64,000 bases of DNA from Macrocystis pyrifera (GCA_031763025.1 JASSKH010000006.1:1771048-1835047), one strand, 5' to 3'. Counted from the stretch's first letter, positions 1 to 10,466 are shown. The notes: generated by a model from the sequence alone, not told the origin. Program-made: numbers and translations.

Positions 1-79
1 ACCGCCTTCTAGTGCGCCGGCACAGCGGTGTTGGAACATACAGAGTATACTGAGTAGAAACTGCGTGGCCTGTCGGGGT

Positions 80-2110
80 TGACCAACCGAGGGGTCAGCC
101 AGATTAGCTTGAGAGGAGTGGAGAACGGGGTGTATTTTCTGGCGGTGAGTTGGGTGGCGGATTTGATCCGCCTCTCTCGCGTCATTTGGCTTTTGATTAC
201 ACTGCTGTACCATCGTTTTAATGAGCTGAAACCAAGCGAGAGGCGCTCGGTATTGCATCAGCTAGTAGTTGGTTTCTTGTCTGCCTTCGTGTCGGCTCAA
301 CCGCAGTACTTTGCCCTAAGAGGGTTGAATACTAAAAGCACGGTGCTTGTCGCTAGGGGGGTTTAGCCGTGAAAGTGTGCACTTGCATGCACAGGCGTGG
401 AACTTCCTATGGATGGCTCCCAAGAGCAAGAGTGATAAGAGTCTATGTACCTCGCCGAGGCAAGCGTGGAACGCTGTCCCTACGTGGTATGGCCCAAAAT
501 TGACGGGAGCCAAATCCGACCTCCCTCGACGCCTTAATAGTTTGAAAGTAGCGCCAGGGAGTAATCCGCTCGACGAGATGGGTGGAATAGAAGATCCGGC
601 CGCGGAGATGCATACAGCAAGACCTCTCACTGGACGACCACAAGCTTTTCACAATGTTCATTGACGCTCGGCCTGCCGATTACGAGGTGGAGGCACGAAT
701 CCTGGAATCTCGTGACAGCATCGACCGCGATGATATCATCTACGCTGTTCGAGAACGGCATCACTGACTGCCTGGAAACAAGAAGATGGGGTCCAACGCT
801 TGGCCACGCACGCCATCCTATATACGTCGGCGGTGGTGGCGGTGGGTGTGGTCGCGGGAAAGGTGGAGACAGTGGCAGAAAAAACGGCGAACGTCGGGAA
901 AGCATAGACGAGGCTGTAGGGACACCAACGAGGGCAGTGGTGCCTCGGCCCCGGCTGCGAGTGACAATGGCAGCAGCGCCAAAGCCACCACAGAAATGTG
1001 GGCAATTTAATGGGTGTGGCAATATACCCCATTGGAGGAGAGACTCCACGGCCAATATATGAAGTCAATGCTAATCAGGCTCCACTCTGCCGATGCCTGT
1101 GTCACGTCCACGGAATATTGATACAGTTGATGCAACGGACGGGGGCACACCGATGATGTCTGCCACTCATCTACAGAAGAAGCAGATATGGTGGTGGCGA
1201 GCGATGTTGAGGTATTGGACGCCCACGAAGAAGAAGGTACGGTCCAGGATTCAGATTGTTTCGCCGAAGAGGCAGGCGAGTGCAGTGATGTTTGAGGGGG
1301 AGGCAAGTCGGCTTAGCAGGTAGGAAACAAGGCCTGAGTATGCGATTGTGGTGGAGTTACTCACATGACGCGCTCAGCACACTGCAAGCTCAATTATCGA
1401 GCATGCAACCTTAAACTGCGAATTGCTGATGGATCCACTCGATCGATCGAAGGTAACGGTGACATAGGTCCGGAAACGGTCTCGTGCAAGGGCTGATAAC
1501 GAATGTTGCGCACGTGCCTGATCTCCGCTACCACTTATTTTCGCTGCCCACTCTCGTCAAAACGGTCACACTTTCGAAGGGTGCCCCACCGGGGTTGTTT
1601 TCAGCCTTACGTCAGAGCGTTCGATCTTGAATCAGTTAAGTGGGACCCTCTACAGCTTTTACGGCTACCGGGTCGACCGAAGTAGCAAGGAGAAGCTTGT
1701 GCAGCACTCGTCCCGGTGCAACTGCCGAGCAAGTCTGCGATTAACGTCAACAACTCCCATTGCGTTGTTGTGCACTCCGACGACGTCGTACTCGGCGAGA
1801 CCGCGAAACAGCAAGAAAAATAGTCCTCGAAGGAGAGCAGCTGGAGTGCAGGGGATACTTCATAGCGATGGATCGTCGAACGAGCATTAAGCAATCCACG
1901 CACACACGAGCAGATAAGACGCTCGGGAGGATAGTTGAGGATTTGTGTGGACCTAAGACGGTAGAGTCGCTTGAGAGAAAACGGTATACTCTCATCAGGC
2001 GCGACGGTGTTTCGCGGTATACGTGGGTATACTTTCATGCTCCACAAGAGCAGTACCTGGCGGATTCTCGTGCAGAAAGTGTTTCGTCTAAGGTAGTAAT
2101 CGGCTGATCT
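80..2110 (+). mobile_element. Ty1/copia retrotransposon fossil, broken
   Basis: This is a decayed 5' part of a Ty1/copia-type LTR retrotransposon on the plus strand. Read directly, it shows in order a gag-like stretch near 640-760, zinc-knuckle-like remnants near 990-1175, a GAG-pre-integrase-like stretch near 1500-1600 with the HVPDLRYHLFSL pattern, and the start of an integrase core near 1925-2030 with DLCGP and SRYTWVYF. The order gag, knuckle, pre-integrase, integrase is that of copia elements. The coding region carries several breaks and stops inside the integrase; reverse transcriptase and RNase H are not seen, and no LTR pair was found. It is an old, dead copy lying in the intron downstream of the last visible exon of the DUF726 gene. 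The left edge is approximate. Confidence 0.8.
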
Positions 2111-2310
2111 GAGGGGGGTCGTGAACTCCGCGGGCGGAATACGCGTTTTACGCTAGAGGTAGCACATTTCCGCTAAAATGTGTTCTGAATGACGGGGCTC
2201 CTTTTTAGCCCAGAATCGTCGGAATGCCAATCTTGTTTCGAAAAATGACTTTTTCATACTTGGGTATGAGATTATTCGTCTGGATGCAATACTGGTTTTG
2301 TGGGAGACAT

Positions 2311-2410
2311 NNNNNNNNNNNNNNNNNNNNNNNNNNNNNNNNNNNNNNNNNNNNNNNNNNNNNNNNNNNNNNNNNNNNNNNNNNNNNNNNNNNNNNNNNN
2401 NNNNNNNNNN
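2311..2410. other. assembly gap (100 N)
   Basis: Exactly 100 N, the usual placeholder for a gap of unknown length. Any exon or element end lying here is lost. Confidence 0.99.
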
Positions 2411-2420
2411 AACCCCGTCT

Positions 2421-2485
2421 GACCCAGGCGATTCCATAGGCACTGAAGCGGGCAACCGGCACTGCTCGTCCGGCACTATGAGAGC
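2421..2485. mobile_element. fragment of family D (GGTCCCTC-type element)
   Basis: Short stretch with GGCACTG, CAACCGGCACT and CCGGCACTATGAGAG words that match the right half of the family D elements at 4491, 20700 and 38056. It abuts the N gap, so the left half may be in the gap. Confidence 0.5.
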
Positions 2486-2677
2486 GACCACTTCTGTACC
2501 ATCAACGAAAATGTTAAAACCAACGCAAAAGAAGACACAGAGGCCACTCCATCCCGATTTAAAAGGACAGGTTGTAGATTAACAATTCCTCCGAACGGTA
2601 CGATTTTTTTGACAGAGCGGCGCGACAACACCAGCACAAGTACCAGCTCTACTCTGGGCGTGAACAGAAGGACCGCA

Positions 2678-2789
2678 TATTACGGGGGGGGCATAGTAAA
2701 CAGGACCTGCGGCATACAAAAAAACGTATACATTTCCCTATTTTTACTAACAAAATTTGGTCCTATTTACTATGGTCCCCCGTAAATAG
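2678..2789. mobile_element. MITE family A, copy 1
   Basis: About 110 bp with terminal inverted repeats of the type TATTACGGGGGNCCATAGTA, an AT-rich centre (ACCTATTTTTACTAACAA-like) and GGTCC near each end. Seven copies lie in the window (2678, 9771, 21336, 27837, 47530, 50615, 50808), in both orientations. It has no coding capacity. TA next to the ends suggests a TA target, as used by Tc1/mariner-like transposases, but this is not proven. Confidence 0.85.
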
Positions 2790-3074
2790 TATCAACATTC
2801 ATGTCTAAATGGCCCTTACATTGTGGCGCAGGAGGTAATACCTCATGCACCGGGAGCGACACCAGCAAAACAAAGCACCCACACCCCACCGCTAAACGGC
2901 GAACACCCGCACCAACTTTCGCAACAGCAAGTTCCACGTCAAATTAAAACACCCGAAAACCGAGAGCAACAGAGACCTCCGTCCCGCCCTAACAGCAGCA
3001 CATCGCGACCATGTACAATACCCACGCACCACACCACGCAAACCAAGCCACACCAGACACATACACCATCCGAG

Positions 3075-3290
3075 CGGCTAGAGGACAGAGCAGGGGGGAG
3101 GGGGAAGAGAGGGTGTACTCATGCCATGCATGACCGTAGTCGTATGGCCATAGACCCTCATCCCTACAATGCCGGGACGGAGCACGCCGGGTTCTCAACG
3201 ACCAGGCAGACACTGCTTGCATCAAGCGCGAAACGAAACGTGAGGTGTTGGACGAGTCGCATGAACGGTGAACCGCATCCTACTATTTAA
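3075..3290 (+). repeat. dispersed repeat I, copy 1
   Basis: The stretch around CATGACCGTAGTCGTATGGC, then GGACGGAGCACGCCGGGTT and the AGGCAGACA..CAAGCGCGAAACG words, recurs inverted at 49020-49240. The family is unrecognised and has no convincing ORF. Confidence 0.7.
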
Positions 3291-3327
3291 AAAGAACCGC
3301 CTGTGAGGTGGACTTGCACATATATGC

Positions 3328-3351
3328 GGGGGGGGGGGGGGGGGGGGGGGG
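3328..3351 (+). repeat. poly-G tract (24 G)
   Basis: Uninterrupted G run on the plus strand. Similar runs: 3518-3537, 4060-4086 (one C inside), 15913-15946, 21009-21040, 31929-31944 and 56005-56034. Confidence 0.97.
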
Positions 3352-3465
3352 AAGAGCACTCGACACTTCCCCCTGTCCTTCAATTTAACTCCCCTTCAAC
3401 CATGCAAGGAAAACGGCGAAAAATCGCGCGCTGTGCTCGGGGCAATCAACACATAACTAGCTTCC

Positions 3466-3733
3466 TCCAAAATGCCGCATATCGCATCAAGCTTTAGACA
3501 GCCTGGACGGGGCGCCCGGGGGGGGGGGGGGGGGGGGCGTGGCGCCATGTTAGACGAAGCACGAGGTATTGTTCTGATGCAATACTGCTTCCGCCAAACA
3601 GTACCTCCTCCTCCTCAGAACGTGGTACCAATCGCGGCCCGCCGGCGCGCGCCCAGGATGCCAGAATCTCGATGCGACGTGAGACATAATGAAAGAATCA
3701 GATCCGTTGCCGATTGCGCCAAGGGTGTACGTG
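3466..3733. repeat. direct duplication, unit 1 (GC-rich block)
   Basis: About 270 bp repeated in the same orientation at 4008-4282, 542 bp away. Both start with CTTC.TCCAAAA.TGCCGC, then have a poly-G tract, GACGAAGCACGAGGTA, CGGCGCGCGCCCAGG.TGCC and GAATCTCGATG. Similarity is high outside the G tract. No gene is recognised in either copy. Confidence 0.85.
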
Positions 3734-4007
3734 TACCACTGCGTGTATTGCTGAGCGTTTACTTACTCTTACGGTTTTCCATTCCGGGTAAAAGCCTCGA
3801 CTACAGCGGTACGTGCTCGGTTGAAAAAAAATTATGTATATACTAGTAAAAGTCCGATCACACACCAATTTGATCGTTCATATAAAATGTGGGGGTATTG
3901 GGACGTTTTTGCGGCTGAATTGCAAAGTCCTCTTTATTATTTTACGATGAGACGGTAAAACACCTCACGAAAGACGCCGTTCAACTCTCGGCGAAGTCGG
4001 CACCGAA

Positions 4008-4282
4008 CTTGCTTCGTCCAAAAATGCCGCGGCTTTCTGCCAGCCTCGACAAGGCACCCGGGGGGGGCGGGGGGGGGGGGGGGGGGTGCCACATTATAGA
4101 CGAAGCACGAGGTACTGCATCGCGCGACATTTTTTTGGCGCCATGCAGTACCTCTTGTTGCTCCGGACGCGGCGCCAATCGCGCGCCCCCGGCGCGCGCC
4201 CAGGCTGCCAGAATCTCGATGAGAGATGCGACATCTTGGTCGAAGCGGGTCCGGTGCCGACTGCGGCCAAGAGTACACAAAA
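4008..4282. repeat. direct duplication, unit 2 (GC-rich block)
   Basis: Second copy of the block at 3466-3733. The spacer between the copies (3734-4007) is AT-richer and shows no gene. Confidence 0.85.
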
Positions 4283-4490
4283 TCTGGTCGTGTACAGCAG
4301 ATAAAAAAAAATCTGATCGTGTACATGTTTTTTTTTTTTTTTTTTTGTAAGGGGGTACAGCACAGGAACATTTGGCGGCATTTACAAAAAAAAGTCCCTG
4401 GGCATTGACGAACACACACACCCGAAGGAGACTCAGCACGGACACTCGGTGTGCTGGATGCCTTCGTTGGTTGGCATGACGCAAATACAG

Positions 4491-4740
4491 CAGTGGTCTC
4501 TCTCTCTCTACAGTGCAGGCATTGGGCGATGATGCAAAATACTGCTGTAGTGGTCTGGCCCCTCTATAGTGCCTTGTTGCCCGCTTGTAGTGTCAGTGGA
4601 ATCTCCTGGCACCGATGGGACTCACCAGCGTCGTACGCAGTGCGCGGAGCAAACAGTGCCGGTTGCCGCAATAATAGTGCCGGTGTAGCTGGCCGGCGCA
4701 TATTATACAGCCGATATATAGAGAGGGACCGGCACTACTG
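4491..4740. mobile_element. family D non-autonomous TIR element
   Basis: Starts CAGTGGTCTCTC and ends in a GAGAGGGACC block. The family (7281, 20700, 38056, 51750, 58082) has termini like CAGTGGTCCCTCTATAGTGC and internal GTGCCGGTTGCC words. The length of 130-250 bp and absence of an ORF mark it as a MITE. A CAGTGG start is seen in some hAT elements, but no 8-bp target duplication was identified. Confidence 0.75.
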
Positions 4741-5078
4741 CAACCGCTCAGCTGGGAATGCTAACGGTACAGGGAGAAGACCAACGGTACAGTGCGAATA
4801 CTAACGGCATAACGAGAAGACGAATAGCATGGTGCGAACGCTGACGGGACGAGCGGAGCCACCAGAGCCAACGGCGGACCCAGGAATCATGCACCAGGCA
4901 CCCCCGTATTTCTACGCACCGCATTTGGCTCTCGATACCATGTTTCCCCCGGTAAGATACTGTAGCGTAAACATCGACGGATTGTTGCCAACACTGCACC
5001 AGCGGGAGAGCGCGGAAGACAGCACACATGTCGTAAAATGTCATACCGTGGGCAAAATACCCGTCCATGAGAGCTCAC

Positions 5079-5172
5079 CAGGCCCGATGCCGCCTCAAGA
5101 AGAGCCAGCGGAAGCGCCGCCGCAGCCACCACCGGGGCGAGGGCCGACCGCTTCAAGGCCTCGTTCACAGCC
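5079..5172 (-). CDS. DUF726/TMCO4-like exon 10
   Basis: This exon encodes 31 codons starting AVNEALKRSALAP and continuing VVAAAALPLALLEAASGL. That is the hydrophobic Ala/Leu segment which in DUF726 proteins follows the WES motif and precedes the conserved 'IDNPW' and GxSxG region. The acceptor is CTCGCTCAG|G at 5173 and the donor CTG|GTGAGC after 5079. The first G completes the AG left by exon 9, giving an Arg codon, so the phases fit. It ends in phase 0, and no following exon could be found down to position 1. Its acceptor and first codons are copied repeatedly in the array immediately upstream (5173-6085). The family assignment rests on position after VWES and on composition. Confidence 0.8.
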
Positions 5173-6085
5173 CTGAGCGAGGTAAGCGAGGTGTACACGG
5201 CAACAAGCACCGAAACGATACATGAGAGAGTGAGGGGGGGAGGGGTTCCATTTTTTTTTGTGTCCTTGACAACCCTGAGCGAGGGAGTACACGGCACAGT
5301 AGGGCCACACACAACTTAAGAGTACCAAGATGGTATGTAAACAGAAGAGAGCGAGGTGGGGCGGGGGAGGGGAGTTGCACTGCCTGCGCGGCGTGCTTCG
5401 AGGCCTCGTTTACAGCCCTGAGCGGGGTACAACGCGGCGTAGGGGAACACACACGGCAGCGAGCGCCGGGAGATGGTAAACAGGAAGGAAGCGAACGGAC
5501 GGAGGGGGGCGGGAAAATCCGTTGTTTGCACCGCGTGCATCAATTCATGGTTTCGTTTACAGTTTACAGCCCTCAGCGAGAGGGGAAGGGAAGCGGGCGG
5601 GGAGTTCCGTTGTTAGCACGGCGTGCATTACTTCAAGGCTTCGTTTACAGCCCTGAGCGAGGTCAAACACGGTACAGGGGAACACAGCACAGAAACAAGC
5701 GTCTAGAGGGTGTGTAGAGGGTGTATACATAGAAAAAACAGGGGAGTAGACACCCAGTGCTTGCAAGGCCTGCTTCGATTCAACACTTCACATACAGCCC
5801 TGAGCGGGGTGAAACACGGTGCAGGGCTACCTAGAGCAACACGCGCCGAAGCGATGCATACACAATTGGGGGGGTGGGGGGGGGGGGTTCCTCTGCTGCG
5901 ATGGGTTTCAGGGCTTCGTTAACAGCCCTGAGCTCGAAAAAAACACGGTACAGCAGGGGCACACAAAGCTCCAGGAAGATGTGCAGAGAGTGAGGGGGGG
6001 GTGGGGGAGGGGAGTTCAATTGCTCGCACGGCGTGCTGCAGGGTCTCGCTAACAGCCCTGAATACGGAAAGCACCGTGCACGGGG
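5150..6085 (-). repeat. tandem array of exon-10 acceptor plus exon start, about eight units
   Basis: The plus-strand core GCTTCGTTTACAGCCCTGAG recurs near 5157 (the genuine exon 10 start), 5262, 5400, 5549, 5635, 5780, 5909 and 6040, spaced about 85-150 bp. Read on the gene strand, most units carry a CTCAG|GGCTGT acceptor followed by codons for AVNEA, the first residues of exon 10. Between cores lie G-rich stretches (C-rich on the gene strand) and ACACGG/GGGGAACACA words. The array fills most of the 3' side of intron 9. It looks like a minisatellite grown out of a 3' splice site. Confidence 0.85.
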
Positions 6086-6236
6086 CGCACACCGCAACAA
6101 ATATTGAGAGGATAAAACAGATAGCAAGCAGTAATCGTACACATAAAACCAGCAGATATTATATATATATATATATATGACGGGTATCAGTTTTTACAAA
6201 AAGTATGCATCTTTTTCTCTTGTCTCGTAGTCTGTG

Positions 6237-6412
6237 AACCGTACAACTAAAAACACACAACAACAACAACAACAACACCACCACCACCACCAACCCCGCC
6301 AGCACCAACACCAACATCACCACCAGCATCACCAGCACCAACACCATCACCACCAGCATCACCAGCAACAGCACGAACTACTTCTATTGGCGACACCGAA
6401 CAACAAAGCGTC
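6237..6412 (+). repeat. CAA/CAC/CAG simple-sequence tract
   Basis: Cryptically simple run of CAA, CAC, CAG and CAT triplets. The reading QQQQHHHHH is open on the plus strand only because the triplets contain no stop, so it is not called a gene. Confidence 0.9.
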
Positions 6413-6715
6413 TCTCTAAATAGACTGGATCATCACATCACCACAGCATCAGTGCCCTCTCACCACTGCACAACATATCACACGGTCTATCAACACAACC
6501 ATTACCTGGTACTATATTACTGCATTTCCTCACCCGACAACATGTTGCCAATAGCATGAGCTTCAACGTCCACCACTCATGAACATTCCCCACGAAAAAA
6601 AAAAAACACCACGCTGGGCGTCAATATAAGGACCGTTGGGTCTTCAAATTTACGCATAAATGGTCCTTATATTACCGCGCAGAGAAATTTATTCATTCAT
6701 TTTTTCTGCTCTTGC

Positions 6716-6850
6716 CTTCTGGAAGCGGATTTCCACGCCAGGTTTCGCATCGCAGCGTACAGCTCCGCCAAGGGCCCGCTCTCCCACACCAAACACGTGC
6801 TCCTCGCCCCCGCTGACGAAATCCCTCCACCACGCGTGCGACGGCAACGC
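6716..6850 (-). CDS. DUF726/TMCO4-like exon 9, with a frame change
   Basis: The first part reads ALPSHAWWRDFVSGGEEHV and the second LVWESGPLAELYAAM then RNLAWKSASR. It matches the family stretch '..W..L...ERYTLQWESKNLIAL', the strand and helix after the first hydrolase strand. The acceptor is TTTTGAGCAG|GCG at 6851. The donor is CAGAAG|GCAAGA, a GC-type donor (6715-6714). The two readings are in different frames: GTGTTTGGTG around 6790 holds one base more than a continuous frame needs. Discounting it, the exon is 134 nt and ends in phase 2, which fits exon 10. This is either a real one-base insertion (pseudogene) or a sequencing error. A 59-codon ORF that ignores the frame change (6868-6689) is a by-product. 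Confidence 0.8.
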
Positions 6851-6879
6851 CTGCTCAAAAGGTTTCATACAGCGCGCGG

Positions 6880-7160
6880 CAGATCATCGACCCCCACCTT
6901 AACGATCTAGATCTCTCAGGGAAGACGTATTCCTCATCTGCGTGATCTATACTCGTAGCTCATGTCACCGGGTGGCACCGTGAAATACGCCGTGCCTATC
7001 GTAATAGCACTTGTTTTCCTGGGTTGGATCTGTACAACACAGATCCTGCACTAAACTGGATATGTACTACACAGATCCTGCACCATTAACATCTCCCAAT
7101 GGGAGGTTAGGATCTAGATGATCTACATGATCTACATCGTGACCTGTCCGACGCATGGAA
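6880..7160. repeat. family G (GATC-rich dispersed repeat)
   Basis: Dense in GATCTACATGATCTACA-type words, with ACACAGATCCTGCA twice and an end resembling GACCTGTCCGACGCATGG. Related copies are at 8056, 14500, 48575, 50075 and 50935. The copies share an end like GATCTGTCCGACGC and a middle CTGCTGTAGATCATGC. It has no coding capacity. It begins about 30 bp from the acceptor of exon 9. Confidence 0.7.
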
Positions 7161-7280
7161 CAGCTGACAGTTGAGTTGGCTCACGTATCAATAGCTTGCC
7201 CCCCACAACCATAATAGCTACCACCGTCAACCCCACCAGGGCATGCCTTGCGCACGGCCCTACCAAGTCGGACATACATA

Positions 7281-7662
7281 CAGTAGTGGTCCCTCCCTAG
7301 TCCCGGTTTGAGTAGTGCTGGTTGCCCCGCTATTTTTTACATGTTTTCATTATTACTTTTTTCTTCTTCTTTTCCATTTATTTTTTTCCGCCGTTTTTCT
7401 CTCTCTCCCTCTCTCTCTCTCTCCTTCTGTAGTCGTGATTCAGACTCGGGGACACAAAGCAGGCACGTGTCCCCCCTCCGCTCCCCACCACGGCACATGC
7501 CTGTTACTTGTATCGTGAGAAGGGTACACATAGCGCCTGTGGGATCGCTTGACACAGCAAGTGGGATCCACCAGTGTGGTATTGCGAGTAGATGCCGGTT
7601 GCCCTCAATAGCGCTGGTATCGTCGGCTTGCGCATACCGGCACTGGAGAGGGACCACTACCG
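7281..7662. mobile_element. family D element, interrupted
   Basis: Starts CAGTAGTGGTCCCTCC and ends GGAGAGGGACCACTAC. About 200 bp of foreign sequence splits it near 7335-7545, including a SINE-II-like piece (about 7430-7510: GTCGTGATTCAGACTCGGGG, then a CCCCTCCGCTCCCCACCAC-like part). Confidence 0.7.
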
Positions 7663-7738
7663 TGACCATGAATACTGCCCTAGAAGGCAACACATCCCCT
7701 GGAACGGATTTCAGAGCCGTTTTATTTCCAAAAACAAC

Positions 7739-7913
<175 letters not shown>

Positions 7914-8055
7914 AGCCACCACGAAAACGGTGGCTTTGGGAAAATCTCGAAAGCAACTTCTCACAACTCGGAGATATCACGATCTATCTAGATATCTATC
8001 TATCTATCTATCTACCGTAGATCAGTTGGCTCATTTTCCCCGGCTGCCGTTGTGA

Positions 8056-8275
8056 ATGGGTGTGTACAGGATCTGCATAATACAGATCCCGCCCGGAAAA
8101 TATGTGCTACAGCAGTAGATCATGCAGACTATGCGGGTCCCATCCGGCGACGTGAGCTACTACCGTATACCAGGTACCATCCAAGGTCGGGAATAGATGG
8201 CCTATCTGCCTTGAAAGGTCTAGATCATGATCTACAGACGATCTGTCCTACTGCAGGCGTGCAACTTCCCATTGA
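8056..8275. repeat. family G copy
   Basis: GTGTGTACAGGATCTGCATA, TACAGCAGTAGATCATGCAG, TCTAGATCATGATCTACAGA and the end GATCTGTCCTACTGCAG. It aligns along its length with 50281-50480. Confidence 0.75.
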
Positions 8276-8369
8276 CCCTTTTACAACTGCAGTCCTGTTT
8301 TGGGGGCAAAATGCTTGAAGTTTGAGCGGTTTGTCCCCAAAACGGGACTGTGCAGTTCTAAAAGGGTTA
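8275..8369. mobile_element. family B hairpin element
   Basis: About 95-bp near-palindrome. The left arm is CCCTTTT..ACTGCAGTCC.GTTTTGGGG and the right arm CCCCAAAACGGGACTG.CAG..CTAAAAGGG, around a short AT-rich loop. At least thirteen copies are in the window (8275, 11322, 11592, 12319, 12419, 31999, 32513, 38895, 40051, 41598, 42462, 48474, 50726). It is a non-coding foldback MITE. Confidence 0.85.
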
Positions 8370-8576
8370 GACGCATCGTTCTGCGTTTGCACTCTCCCCG
8401 GTGTCGGTAGTAAAATGTGTCGGTAGTAAAATCAGCAAAATACAAAATTCGTTCGAGGGAGTGTGTTATCTTGTCACTTGTCGCCCGTGTGGTACGGCGG
8501 TGCGTGGCCCTTTGGTACGACCCTGTTCCAGTACCCCTCTTTCTCAGCCCTGCTGACTACTGCTGTGCGAGTGTGC

Positions 8577-8885
8577 GTGTTCTTCACACTCAACATAGAC
8601 GCGTTTTTCCTACCCGTCGACATCCGGCACAACTATCAACAGTGTCCGACCCGATTCTTCAATCCTGGAGAGATACGAGCCCTGTGGTCACAAAACTACG
8701 ACAGAGATACTATTAATTCATTAATACCATGGTACTGCTGTGCATTGTTACTGACTGTAGGCAGTAGTGTGTGTGTGTTCTTCAAATTGAATCGTTCTTT
8801 CTACCCGTCGAGATCCAGCACAACCAGTGTCCGTGCCGATTCTTCAACCCTAGATACAAGTTCTGTGGCCACGAAACTACCGCGA
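8577..8885 (+). mobile_element. family C foldback repeat, two partial copies
   Basis: Two runs (8577-8715 and 8766-8885) of the family C half-unit: TTCTTCACA..AACCGTTCTTTCTACCCGTCGACATCC, AGCACAACCAGTGTCCGTGC, CGATTCTTCAATCCT and TGTGGTCACAAAACTACG. There is no ORF of interest. Confidence 0.8.
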
Positions 8886-9284
8886 GGGAGCTCGTGCCGC
8901 TCCGCCTCTATCCCCTGCTCATGCTGCTGCTGCTTGCTTGGTGCTGTGTGCGGCGGTGTGAGAGCTTGCGTGCGAGAGTACGTCTGTGTGCAATAAACGA
9001 CCAGGGTATAATAGCGCTAGCACCAGACGCACCCGCCGCAGAGCCGCCACTTCAGGCCACCCGCTTGGCGAGCTTGTGCGAGCCTCTGTTACTGCTGAGC
9101 TATTATAGTGTGTGTGGCTGTGTGCTCGTTCGCTGGGCGCTGTGCGCTCTAAGTTGTGATTTTCAAATAATTGTGCGGGTTTCCACTGTAAAATACGTGC
9201 CTTTTTTTCCTGGCAGGTTCTGAAACCTCGCCTGCGCAGGCAGATTTACGGCGGGTGCGCCACATCAGAGAGACTACGTTGCCA

Positions 9285-9770
9285 CGTATGCAGTAAGCAC
9301 AACTGCTGTGGACAATGCAATGCCATGGCATCACACTGGATACGACAGGGACGACATACACATTCTGTGAAATAGAGAAACCGAAGAAACCAAAGAAAAA
9401 AACAAGGACAAAGACAAATCGAAAGAGAGAGAGAGAGAAAAAAAAAACGCAGAGTAGACAATGCAATGTGTGTGTGTGTTCTTCACATTAATAAACCGTC
9501 CTTTCTACCTGTCGACATCCAGCATTACCAGTGTCCGTGCCGACTCTTCAATCCTAGAAGAGATACGAGTTCTGTGGTCACAAAGCTGCGCCACAGCAGA
9601 GGCACCGCATTGTTATGCAGTGAGTATATAGGGTAGACAACGCAATGCCATCCTCCTACTGGATACGACAGACACGACATGCACACTCTAAAAAAGAGAG
9701 CTAACAGAAGAAAAGTAACGAACAAACAACAGAGAAACAAATCGAATGAGAGTATTCGACGAATTATTGC
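9285..9770 (+). mobile_element. family C foldback repeat, tail piece plus full half-unit
   Basis: 9285-9375 is the tail (GACAATGCAATGCCATG, then GGATACGACAGG.ACGACA). 9455-9700 is a full half-unit from GTGTGTGTTCTTCACATTAA to CACACTCTAAAAAAGAGAG. The family A copy at 9771 lies directly beyond. Confidence 0.8.
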
Positions 9771-9880
9771 TATTACGGGGGTCCATAGTTAATAGGACCT
9801 ATGGTATACATAAAAAACTATATATTTACCTATTTTTACTAACAATATTTAGTCATGTTAACTATGGACCCCCGCAATAG
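9771..9880. mobile_element. MITE family A, copy 2
   Basis: TATTACGGGGGTCCATAGTT at the left and AACTATGGACCCCCGCAATA at the right, nearly perfect inverted ends around an AT-rich core. Confidence 0.9.
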
Positions 9881-10179
9881 TTTTTTCATCTTGAATGAAT
9901 AACGCCCTGCACACTGTCAGATGGCACATAATAAAAAAAAAAAAATCGAATGAGAAAAAAAAGAAAGGAAAAATGTCGTGGAATCATCGTGTATTTGGAT
10001 ACGACAGGCACGACACACACATTACATATGGAAAAGTTGGGTGGAAGTACGAGATAGAATTCGCATATATATGTGACCCTTTGATACGACCCCGTTCAAG
10101 TATCCTGAACAAAAATCCGATGAAGTTCCCCATGACCCGAAAGTGTCAATCCCAGCCGGCAATCTTACCGCATACAATG

Positions 10180-10365
10180 GGATACCCATTTCAAGATCAT
10201 CCCGTAGCCCAAAAAACGGTGGTCTCATATATTTTACCAGTATCTTTACTATTAATATTAATATTATCGATACTGAAAAAATGATCCCGTTACGCTGGTT
10301 CCAGGTGCCAGTAGTTTTCTTCCTTGTGTGACAAGCCGATTTACCTGAGATCTCATCTGACAATT
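10180..10365. mobile_element. family J TIR element
   Basis: ACCCATTTCAAGATCATCCC, GCCCAAAAAACGGTGGTCTC and GACAAGCCGATTTACC. It is the reverse of the element at 20040-20222; a third copy is at 51375-51512. It is non-coding. Confidence 0.7.
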
Positions 10366-10466
10366 ATTACATGTCACGGGACAGCTTTGGCGAACCTTAA
10401 TTGCGCGCCGCGCATATTAAACCCTACTCTGCCAGGCTCCGGAAACTGGAGCCAACTTCTATGAGA

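Noticed and set aside
2989-3225. 78-codon minus-strand ORF as a gene
   Set aside because: Overlaps dispersed repeat I, which is not coding in its other copy.
5150-6085. CRISPR array
   Set aside because: Units are about 85-150 bp, diverged, contain exon sequence and lie in a eukaryotic intron.
6234-6419. Gln/His-rich protein
   Set aside because: Simple triplet repeat with no stop codons by composition.
6689-6868. A 59-codon ORF starting MKPFEQALPSHAWW as a separate small gene
   Set aside because: Its first half is the start of exon 9, but past the frame change its second half is the wrong frame; the neighbouring frame holds the family motif VWES.
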